Below the pieces are notes generated by a model, which had not been told where the DNA came from, ran no database searches, and was given only the letters and a program-made list of their open reading frames with translations. The position numbers were made by a program, and so were the translations under genes. This document shows, in pieces, positions 26,225 to 32,189 of a stretch of DNA of 32,587 nt (position 1 is its first letter; every line of letters begins with the position of its first letter). Source of the DNA: a virus; IMG/VR virus record IMGVR_UViG_3300030419_001042, positions 1 to 32,587 of that record; one strand, given 5' to 3'.

Positions 26225-26633
26225 AGTTAACCGTCCTTTCTAGTAGGTCTTTATCATTTACTATTGTTAAAGGTAAAGCGTCTATCCATTTTTCTACTTT
26301 AACAAATAAATATTCTTTACCTTTAGCTGTTATGTGTTTATCTAATTTGATATGATAAACTTTATTATCATTAAACTTTTCAAAGATACCTTGGTATGTA
26401 TCTAACAGTGGCTTAATTACATTATCTAGGTCTGCCATTCTATTAGATACACCAGCAATAATTTCAAACTCCAGAAGATCTGAATCTTCAAAGGGCCATT
26501 CAACCCCTTGAAGTTCATCTCTTAATTCATTCTGATACTCTACGTACTTGATCTGCTTTATTGCTTTGTTCCTGTACGTCATTTGATTTGCTGACAGAGG
26601 TTTCACCTTGAATGTGTGCTTTAATATCTTCAT
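26190..26633 (-). CDS. rusA: RusA-like Holliday junction resolvase
   Basis: A 147-residue endonuclease that would resolve branched DNA before packaging. The diagnostic RusA block is MADLDNVIKPLLD (Asp68, Asp70, Lys74) followed by FNDNKVY (Asp89); these correspond to E. coli RusA Asp70, Asp72, Lys76 and Asp91, although the usual second acidic residue of the DD pair is Asn. The N-terminal KPLSANQ also fits. T7 uses the unrelated endonuclease I for this job. The start at 26633 lies 107 bases inside the end of the exonuclease gene, so both frames are coding there; the next in-frame ATG would remove the conserved N-terminus, so the long form is preferred. A GGAAAGA site precedes it. Confidence 0.85.
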   Translation of the reverse strand: MKILKHTFKVKPLSANQMTYRNKAIKQIKYVEYQNELRDELQGVEWPFEDSDLLEFEIIAGVSNRMADLDNVIKPLLDTYQGIFEKFNDNKVYHIKLDKHITAKGKEYLFVKVEKWIDALPLTIVNDKDLLERTVNYELQTDSMSKV

Positions 26634-27342
26634 ATTCTTTCCATGATGTTAACATTCTTAGTAACTTATGACTAAGATTTAATTGCTTTTCAGTTTGTCC
26701 ATGTTCTTTCCAAGCGGATTTAATCTTATTCCATTGTCTTGATAGTGGTACGCCAGCTAATATCTTTTCAGCTTTCTTAGGACCAATACCTTTAAGACCT
26801 GGAATATTATCTGTATTATCACCAGTTAAACATTGGATATATAAATTATGTAATGCTTCTTCTTCATTAACAAGCTGCCAAGTATCTTTACCATAGTTAT
26901 AATGGTGACCTGGTATTTGTAGTAAGTCTTTATCTATACCACAGATTACATAATCTTCTTTATTATCTAATGCTTCATGTGCCCAGATAGAAACTAAATC
27001 ATCTGCTTCCATACCATCAGCTTGAATAGCACCTTTAGATACAGCATATTTATGTAGATAATTTAAGCTGTCTCTTATTTTCTTATCAAGTTCAGGACGA
27101 TTAGATTTATAGTCAGGACTTAAATCTTTTCTGAAATTACCTTTACCTTTAACAGCATATAATACTACCAGCTTTTCTCTTTCATCAAAAGGATTAATCA
27201 TTTTATTTGATACTTCCATTTTCATGGTATTACAAAAAGCATTATAGCTTCTTCTTAATTGAGCTTGAGTCTTAGCTTTGTAAGCTATCTTAAAGAATAT
27301 AGAATCAGTATCTACTAACATAAACTTTTGGATTGCTTTCAT
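26527..27342 (-). CDS. 5'-3' exonuclease (FEN/T7 gp6-like)
   Basis: A 271-residue metal-dependent flap/5' exonuclease, likely removing RNA primers and degrading host DNA. Acidic motifs in order: MLVDTDS (Asp11, Asp13), EADDL (Glu112, Asp114, Asp115), GIDKDLLQIPG (Asp137, Asp139), and TGDNTDNIPG (Asp175, Asp178), followed by the helix-hairpin-helix GLKGIGPKKAE. The length is close to the T7 and T5 enzymes. ATG 27342 has a strong AAAGGAAAG site. The C-terminal tail (about 236-271) is encoded in the overlap with rusA and is polar, of low complexity and without motifs, so it is probably dispensable. Confidence 0.9.
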   Translation of the reverse strand: MKAIQKFMLVDTDSIFFKIAYKAKTQAQLRRSYNAFCNTMKMEVSNKMINPFDEREKLVVLYAVKGKGNFRKDLSPDYKSNRPELDKKIRDSLNYLHKYAVSKGAIQADGMEADDLVSIWAHEALDNKEDYVICGIDKDLLQIPGHHYNYGKDTWQLVNEEEALHNLYIQCLTGDNTDNIPGLKGIGPKKAEKILAGVPLSRQWNKIKSAWKEHGQTEKQLNLSHKLLRMLTSWKEYEDIKAHIQGETSVSKSNDVQEQSNKADQVRRVSE

Positions 27343-27456
27343 TTATCTTTCCTTTCTTTCTAATAATATACTCCAGGCGTGGGCAATAGAATAATTATTA
27401 ATACAAATATACTTTATTAATTTCTGTTTATATTGCCATAATAATACTTCATCCAT
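27343..27456 (-). CDS. Small coupled ORF, 37 residues
   Basis: A 37-residue frame exactly fills the space between the putative nuclease gene and the exonuclease gene. Its ATG overlaps the upstream stop (TAATG at 27458-27454) and its stop is directly followed by the exonuclease ATG. A GAAAGGAAA site precedes it. The product starts MDEVLLWQYK, has one Cys and one His, and ends LLERKER; no motif is recognised. The tight stop-start spacing on both sides supports a real gene, or at least translation through it to feed the exonuclease start. Confidence 0.5.
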   Translation of the reverse strand: MDEVLLWQYKQKLIKYICINNYSIAHAWSILLERKER

Positions 27457-27962
27457 TATTTATTTTTCCTTTCATCAACTATTTTATATGCAGTTGTATT
27501 TTCCATTTGCTTTATATGCTTACGAATATCTGCATAAAATCCGTTATATTTAGAAGGTCTAATTAGATCTATTAATTCCCAGTACTCTAATATACCTAGA
27601 GTATTTACTTGGACTGTATCTCCAGGAACTAATAAGCGTTGAGGTCTATTATGCCACTCACAGAAAATAAATGCATTTGTTATTTCTCTTTGCTGTAATA
27701 AGTAAATCATTTTATTACATGGTATATTATACCAAGTCTTAATAAACTTAACATCTACATTACCCCAGATCTGATCGACACCATCTACTTGCCAGGCATC
27801 ATGATCTTTCCATGTACCTCTATCAATTAAATGCCATTCAAATACTTCACATTCAATATCTAGTTTTAGTTGCTCAAAAGATCTACCTCTTGGATTATAT
27901 TTCTCAGCGCGAGCATCACGTTGATTAATAAAGTCTTTAGTTATTTTAATATCTACTATCAT
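27456..27962 (-). CDS. Hypothetical protein, candidate PD-(D/E)XK nuclease
   Basis: A 168-residue protein placed between the PolA and exonuclease genes. It is not confidently recognised. An acidic helix (IECEVFEWHLI, about 36-46) is followed by DGVDQIWGNVDVKFIKTWYN (about 61-80). A Glu, then Asp, then DVK on a strand is the arrangement of PD-(D/E)XK nucleases, with Asp71-x-Lys73 as candidate catalytic pair. A later strand (AFIFCEWHN) fits the fold core. A nuclease would fit the replication and recombination context; T7 carries endonuclease I in a comparable region. It starts directly at the PolA stop and ends in a TAATG overlap. Confidence 0.5.
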   Translation of the reverse strand: MIVDIKITKDFINQRDARAEKYNPRGRSFEQLKLDIECEVFEWHLIDRGTWKDHDAWQVDGVDQIWGNVDVKFIKTWYNIPCNKMIYLLQQREITNAFIFCEWHNRPQRLLVPGDTVQVNTLGILEYWELIDLIRPSKYNGFYADIRKHIKQMENTTAYKIVDERKNK

Positions 27963-29797
27963 TAATGAACCTCTGCATAGTTATTACCGATTGTACCTTC
28001 ACCTGCCATAATATCTACACCCATTTCTTTAGGGCCTTCAGCAAATGATTCGATTAGAATTTCTAATACTCGGTTAGCATCTTTATCTGCTGCTGACCAA
28101 GCTACCTCATCATGATAATAAAGTCTAGGTTGTGCATCAAGATTTTCTTCTTTAATCTTTCGCATCTGATAAGCTACTGCTGCTTTAGTTGTAATAGCCT
28201 CACAACTTTGTAGTAAATAATTAAGTGTCTGATAATCTTGAGGTGTATATACTTTACGTCCATCAAGACCAGGAATATAACCTTCAAGGCTAGAGCTATG
28301 ACAGTCTGTTACATTCCACATAGAAACTAGTTTATCTTTTAAGTCTTTTAATCCTGGTATAGCATTACCGTATGCTTCAATAGATTGTTTACCTCTCTTA
28401 ATATTACCAACACCTGTTAATACTTTACCAAGTTTAGTAGCACCAGCACCAAATAGAAATGCATAGATCCAAGTCTTTGCAGTTCGTCTATCAGTATCAA
28501 TGATGTCTGCATTATACTGATGTATATCTCCACTCATAATTTGGTTAGTGAGGTTATCATCTTTAGCATAATGTGCAAGAGATCTGAATTGATTACCACT
28601 AGAGTCAGCACCTACTATCTTTCTTCCAGGTTCTGCTGTTAATAATTCACGAAGTTCTTTACCAAGTTCAGCAGTTACTGCAGGTAGATTAGCAATAACT
28701 TCATGACGACATCTGAATGTAGGTGTACCTACTACCCATAGATTACCATGCAATCTGTTATTCTTTAGGTTTTCTATCCAACCTTCTACTACACCACGTC
28801 TAGATCTAAGTGTTGTCCAATGATGTATAGCAGATCCATCCCAACCTAATTTATCTAAAGAAGTTTTAGTTAGCTTAGGTGTTTTCTTAATGAACTCTCT
28901 ACCTAATCTTTCCATTTTCCAATCATCAGGTTCCCATCCGATTGAATATAGATATTCTTTAACTTGTTCTAAGTTACCTAGGTTTGCAGGCTTAGTTATT
29001 TTTCTTTGGAATGGTTCATTTATAGGCCATCTAAATGTATCTTCAGGTTTAACTTCAACACCTATGTATTCACTTAACATACGTGCAGTAGCTGCAGTGT
29101 AGTAACCTTTCTTAGTATACTTTGGTGTCTTAGGTTGCTTATCAATTAACCGAGTGACAGCTGGAAGTTTAGGTTCAATAATCTTTTCTATTTCATTCAT
29201 TCGAGATTTAATTTTATCTAATAAATTCAATGCTTTATCTTTATCGAATGACCATCCATAGTATCTACAGTAGGCATCGAACTTAGCAGTTGCCATTTCA
29301 TTTCGTAAACCTCTACGAATTTTAGGGTTACGCTTAGCCATAACATTAAGTTCGATTGTAAGTTGATTATAGATTGCAGCATTTAAATTAACATCTCTTA
29401 CACAATACTCCATCATTTTCTCAGAGAATTGTGACCAATCATCGTAGTCTCCTTTATGATATTTAAGATGCTCACCCCATCCAGCTAACCCATGTTTATG
29501 TGGTCGTCTGTAGTTTAATACTTGAGATGCTATCCATGTATCGAAGAATCTATCTCCATCATACAAATCAATATCATAAAGTTTCTTTATTATTAATGCA
29601 TCAAATCCTATTCCGTTATGTGCTATTAATAATTTTGCATGTTGTAATAGTGACAAACCCATTCTAATGTTACCATCATACTTATCTGATTCGTCAGTGT
29701 ATTTCATGATGCGCCCAGTGTCTATATCTTTTATGACTAGACACCAGATTTTAGTTGCATCAAGACCATCGGTTTCTATATCGAAAACCAATCTCAT
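27962..29797 (-). CDS. polA: Family A DNA polymerase with 3'-5' exonuclease (T7 gp5-like)
   Basis: The 611-residue replicative polymerase. The exonuclease domain has DIETDG (Asp6, Glu8), AHNGIGFD (Asn61, Asp66) and YCVRD (Tyr131, Asp135). The polymerase domain has motif A GADSSGNQFR (Asp398), motif B R-x3-K-x3-Y with Lys441 and Tyr445, and motif C YHDEV (Asp563, Glu564). Tyr445 aligns with T7 Tyr526 / E. coli Phe762; Tyr at this site is common in virulent phages and raises nucleotide incorporation speed. Gln403 replaces the nearly invariant steric-gate Glu (T7 Glu480, E. coli Glu710). At 611 residues it is shorter than T7 (704), so the thioredoxin-binding loop may be reduced. Start ATG 29797 has an AAGGA site. 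Confidence 0.93.
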   Translation of the reverse strand: MRLVFDIETDGLDATKIWCLVIKDIDTGRIMKYTDESDKYDGNIRMGLSLLQHAKLLIAHNGIGFDALIIKKLYDIDLYDGDRFFDTWIASQVLNYRRPHKHGLAGWGEHLKYHKGDYDDWSQFSEKMMEYCVRDVNLNAAIYNQLTIELNVMAKRNPKIRRGLRNEMATAKFDAYCRYYGWSFDKDKALNLLDKIKSRMNEIEKIIEPKLPAVTRLIDKQPKTPKYTKKGYYTAATARMLSEYIGVEVKPEDTFRWPINEPFQRKITKPANLGNLEQVKEYLYSIGWEPDDWKMERLGREFIKKTPKLTKTSLDKLGWDGSAIHHWTTLRSRRGVVEGWIENLKNNRLHGNLWVVGTPTFRCRHEVIANLPAVTAELGKELRELLTAEPGRKIVGADSSGNQFRSLAHYAKDDNLTNQIMSGDIHQYNADIIDTDRRTAKTWIYAFLFGAGATKLGKVLTGVGNIKRGKQSIEAYGNAIPGLKDLKDKLVSMWNVTDCHSSSLEGYIPGLDGRKVYTPQDYQTLNYLLQSCEAITTKAAVAYQMRKIKEENLDAQPRLYYHDEVAWSAADKDANRVLEILIESFAEGPKEMGVDIMAGEGTIGNNYAEVH

Positions 29798-29798
29798 A

Positions 29799-29978
29799 TT
29801 ATTCCTTTCTGCCAGACTCCTGCTGCGCTTTTAATTTATTGTTTTCATTAATTAAATTATCGAATACATTTAATAACATAAATTTCTTATCATCCCCAAT
29901 GATTGCTCTCCTAACATCATCTATTGTTAAAGGATTTTCTTTAGCTACATTGGTTTCTTGTAAATCATCTTTACTCAT
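29799..29978 (-). CDS. Small hypothetical protein, 59 residues
   Basis: A 59-residue frame fills the gap between the MazG and PolA genes. It begins nine bases after the MazG stop with a near-ideal AAGGAG site, and its stop lies just before the PolA start. The product begins MSKDDLQETNVAKEN, is charged and helical, and the C-terminal half (LLNVFDNLINENNKLKAQQ) looks like a short coiled coil. There is no membrane segment or motif. Spacing and ribosome binding site argue that it is real. A small accessory to the polymerase is conceivable but not shown. Confidence 0.7.
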   Translation of the reverse strand: MSKDDLQETNVAKENPLTIDDVRRAIIGDDKKFMLLNVFDNLINENNKLKAQQESGRKE

Positions 29979-29987
29979 ATATACTCC

Positions 29988-30506
29988 TTATTCGTATTGA
30001 GCGTTAGCTACATTGTTTTTAAGTTCATTATTAAGATCACGCTTTTCTCTTAATATTTGAAGTCTTTCTCTTTCTGATTCAAATATATCAGAGAGTATAC
30101 CACAATCTTCTTCAGTTATGTTAGGCCCTTTCCATCCTTCAGGTTTAACCATATCTGGTAAACCAAATGGATTCTTCCTGGATTTATTTGCTCCAGGTTC
30201 TTTAGCCATATTAGAATGATGTATCTTATCCCATGCTACATCGGCATTACATTTAAATAAATCTAATGTACCAATTGCAATAACAATAAGATCAATCAAA
30301 CCATCAACTACTTCTTTGTGATCTTTATTTAAGAAGGCTGCTTGAGTTTCTTCAAACTCTTCTTCTAAAAAGTCTAATCTAAATGCTAAGAAATCATTTA
30401 GTATTTTATAATTCTTTGAGCGGTACATATCTTCTACCCACTCTGTTGCACCAAACTTATAATGCATATCATTTATATCTGATAGCCATTCACTTTTTAA
30501 GGTCAT
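29988..30506 (-). CDS. MazG-like nucleoside triphosphate pyrophosphohydrolase
   Basis: A 172-residue all-alpha NTP pyrophosphatase. The metal-binding signature is visible: EEEFEET (about 48-54), then after 13 residues EVVDGLIDL (about 65-73), i.e. ExxE ... ExxD. A conserved-looking segment NMAKEPGANKSRKNPFGLPD follows, common in phage MazG-like/phosphoribosyl-ATP pyrophosphohydrolase proteins. Such enzymes cleanse or reshape nucleotide pools, or lower (p)ppGpp, during infection; the substrate cannot be told from sequence. The C-terminal 50 residues are a charged helix. It overlaps the ThyA-family gene by 17 bases and has an AAGGAG site. Confidence 0.75.
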   Translation of the reverse strand: MTLKSEWLSDINDMHYKFGATEWVEDMYRSKNYKILNDFLAFRLDFLEEEFEETQAAFLNKDHKEVVDGLIDLIVIAIGTLDLFKCNADVAWDKIHHSNMAKEPGANKSRKNPFGLPDMVKPEGWKGPNITEEDCGILSDIFESERERLQILREKRDLNNELKNNVANAQYE

Positions 30507-31293
30507 ACTTTATAAACTCCTTATGTTTATAGTCTAATATATTTAAATCTGTAGGTTCAAAATCTGTAAATTTAAATTGACGTAGTAAGCTGTATAATGG
30601 TGGTGCTGTTATAGCTCTACTCATTTGTTCAGTTACTTTATCAAAATGTTCTTCATAAATATGACAGTCACCTACAATTAAATTAATTCTTCTTGGTTTT
30701 AAGTTAGTAATACTTGCTATATTTGCTAAGAAAGTTGCTGCAAATATCATATCACTAGGAACACCAATCATCCAGTCACCAGATCTTTGATACATTGTTA
30801 GATCTAAATAGGATTCATAGCCTTCATCTTGTACATAAAATTGATACATAAAATGACAGCATGGTAAGCTAGATGTAGATATATTTTCAGGATTCCATGC
30901 ATCTACTATTAGTCTTCGGCTATGAGGATTTTCTTTAATATTCTGTATTAATCTTTCTATTTGATTAACACCATTATAATCAACCCAACTATTACCGTAA
31001 TCAATGCGTAGCTCGCCAGTATCAGGATCTCCGAACTCATTCCAATAATTACACCCCCATTTCTGAAAATCTTTTATATTTTTAGGTCCTCTAATTATTG
31101 CAGCATACTCACCTAGTACACTATTAATATTCATTTTACGTGTAGTAATTACAGGAAATCTATCATCACTCATATCGAAATGTAATGTTTGAGTAAATAA
31201 AGATTTTACCCAACCATTTCTAGTTTCCCTAAATTCACCATTCATTAGTATTTCATCTGCTATACGCAAATATTTACTTTCATATCTGCTCAT
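30490..31293 (-). CDS. ThyA-family enzyme: thymidylate synthase or dCMP hydroxymethylase
   Basis: A 267-residue methylene-tetrahydrofolate-dependent enzyme of the ThyA fold. Visible: RRLIVDAWN (phosphate-binding arginines 126-127), LPCCH (nucleophile Cys146, His147), YQRSGDW (Arg170, Ser171, Asp173), IGVPSDM and GDCHIYEEH (His211, Tyr213). In thymidylate synthases the segment is LGLPFNI, and its Asn (E. coli Asn177) selects dUMP. Here the position is Asp181, eleven residues after the arginine exactly as in E. coli. Asp at this site is found in T4 dCMP hydroxymethylase (FGFRND) and, when introduced in thymidylate synthase, favours dCMP. The enzyme may thus make 5-hydroxymethyl- or 5-methyl-dCMP. 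It is coupled by TAATG to the upstream gene. Confidence 0.85.
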   Translation of the reverse strand: MSRYESKYLRIADEILMNGEFRETRNGWVKSLFTQTLHFDMSDDRFPVITTRKMNINSVLGEYAAIIRGPKNIKDFQKWGCNYWNEFGDPDTGELRIDYGNSWVDYNGVNQIERLIQNIKENPHSRRLIVDAWNPENISTSSLPCCHFMYQFYVQDEGYESYLDLTMYQRSGDWMIGVPSDMIFAATFLANIASITNLKPRRINLIVGDCHIYEEHFDKVTEQMSRAITAPPLYSLLRQFKFTDFEPTDLNILDYKHKEFIKYDLKK

Positions 31294-31649
31294 TAATGTA
31301 ATGCCTTTCTACCTAGAAATTCTATTCTAGATTTTAAATCACCAATAGTTAATTCAGGTTCTATATCATCACCTTCTTCGTTAGTTCCTACAACTAAGGC
31401 TTTACCTGCTAATAATATAGGTTCAACAAAATAACTGTTGTCAGTATATCTAAAGAAGTAATTCATATTTGAAAGCATTCCTTTATCATCAACATACATA
31501 TATTGACCCCATTCATCTAAACGTACACCATCAATTGTATCACAATTTATAGTATCTTGGATCCAATGCAATCTTGAGTACTGCTTATTTCCTTCATAGA
31601 ATACTTCTTTAATAGTTTCATCAATAGGATTTATAAGTATTGCTCTCAT
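31293..31649 (-). CDS. DUF3846-like hypothetical protein
   Basis: A 118-residue protein. The order ILINPIDETIKEVFY, then a central YVDDKGML, then FFRY, and LAGKALVVGTNEEGDD resembles the DUF3846 family found in phages and plasmids (I...V.DEGLL....F......LAG.gLV.G.D.eGD). Family members have no established biochemical role that I know of. It is acidic, with no membrane segment. It lies in the nucleotide-metabolism part of the leftward operon and is coupled on both sides by TAATG overlaps. Confidence 0.6.
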   Translation of the reverse strand: MRAILINPIDETIKEVFYEGNKQYSRLHWIQDTINCDTIDGVRLDEWGQYMYVDDKGMLSNMNYFFRYTDNSYFVEPILLAGKALVVGTNEEGDDIEPELTIGDLKSRIEFLGRKALH

Positions 31650-31951
31650 TATCCTGACCTCATTACAGGTTTATCTAACTTTTTATTTTCTAAATATGCA
31701 GCAAACATTGCACAATAAACTGCCATGTCTACTAGCGTATCTTCTAATGATTCAAAGTTAATTTCTTTGTCTTCATTTTCTGCAAGACTTCTCATACGTA
31801 AATATTTAGTATGAATCATATGCATATACGACTTATTGCCGTATGGAAAGTAATCTTCTTCAGTCCACATGTCACCTTGATAATCAGCTTGCTTCTTTTC
31901 TTTAAGCTCAGCGGCTTCATGTAATATAGTTGAGGCTGTTACTTTTGCCAT
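31649..31951 (-). CDS. DUF1599-like small protein, possibly nucleotide-related
   Basis: A 100-residue, mostly helical protein. The pattern KKQADYQGD (about 18-26), FPYGNKSYMHMIHTKYLRM (35-53) and NFESLEDTLVDMAVYCAMF (65-83) resembles DUF1599 / nucleotide-modification-associated proteins, where a DYG element, a K-R-L helix and a DSL.DL.nY helix recur. The helix with alternating E and D (ESLEDTLVD) could bind metal as in all-alpha NTP pyrophosphatases. Its start overlaps the upstream small gene by 13 bases, and an AGAAAGGAAAG site precedes it. The family call is tentative. Confidence 0.55.
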   Translation of the reverse strand: MAKVTASTILHEAAELKEKKQADYQGDMWTEEDYFPYGNKSYMHMIHTKYLRMRSLAENEDKEINFESLEDTLVDMAVYCAMFAAYLENKKLDKPVMRSG

Positions 31952-32085
31952 TTGTCTTTCCTTTCTTTTTTACGATTATATTTCTTTTTGCTTTTAACAA
32001 CTTGAGGACGATACTTAGGATCTTCAAGTGTCTTAGCAACTGGGTTTACTTTAATAAGTAATGGATTTGTTATATGTATTTTCAT
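31939..32085 (-). CDS. Small basic protein, first gene of the leftward operon
   Basis: A 48-residue protein reading NPLLIKVNPVAKTLEDPKY, then a strongly basic tail KSKKKYNRKKERKDK. Small phage proteins with an NPVAK element and a KKKYNRKK-like tail are common, though I know no function; nucleic-acid binding is plausible from charge. Its ATG (32085) is only about five bases from the predicted +1 of the host-type promoter and has no good ribosome binding site, so it may be translated from a nearly leaderless message. It overlaps the next gene by 13 bases. Confidence 0.6.
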   Translation of the reverse strand: MKIHITNPLLIKVNPVAKTLEDPKYRPQVVKSKKKYNRKKERKDKWQK

Positions 32086-32096
32086 GATATACTCAT

Positions 32097-32124
32097 AATA
32101 TAAAATGGTTAAAAAAATTGTCGA
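32097..32124 (-). promoter_or_regulatory. Putative leftward early promoter (sigma70-like)
   Basis: On the - strand TCGACA (32124-32119, five of six matches to TTGACA) is followed after 16 bases by TATATT (32102-32097, five of six to TATAAT); an overlapping TATTAT gives an 18-base spacer. It lies directly upstream of the first leftward gene, where an early promoter is needed. The -35 sits inside the dyad at 32114-32144. An injected N4-like polymerase recognising the hairpin is an alternative reader. Confidence 0.45.
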
Positions 32125-32144
32125 GCGACAGCCGAGACAATTTT
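32114..32144. promoter_or_regulatory. Inverted repeat with alternative nested hairpin in divergent control region
   Basis: AAAATTGTC (32114-32122) and GACAATTTT (32136-32144) are perfect 9-base arms. Inside, TGTCG-AG-CGACA (32119-32130) forms a competing short hairpin using part of the left arm. On the - strand the outer stem is followed by seven T, so it could also terminate stray leftward transcription. It may be an operator, a terminator or a hairpin promoter. Confidence 0.5.
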
Positions 32145-32148
32145 AAAT

Positions 32149-32174
32149 AAGAATTAAATGTCCCCTAAAAGACA
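32149..32174 (+). promoter_or_regulatory. Putative phage promoter, motif copy B, with inverted repeat
   Basis: The core TTAAATGTCCCCTAAAAGA (32154-32172) is the best match to the shared motif. It lies 16 bases before the terminase small subunit start, the natural place for a late rightward promoter. It also contains a perfect 8-base inverted repeat, TAAATGTC (32155-32162) and GACATTTA (32171-32178), around CCCTAAAA. Confidence 0.5.
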
Positions 32175-32189
32175 TTTATGGAGGTTATT

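Noticed and set aside
32114-32144. Inverted repeat as a simple factor-independent terminator only
   Set aside because: No leftward gene lies to its right in this window. The T-run favours the - strand, and the dyad overlaps the promoter elements, so a regulatory reading is kept open rather than a plain terminator call.
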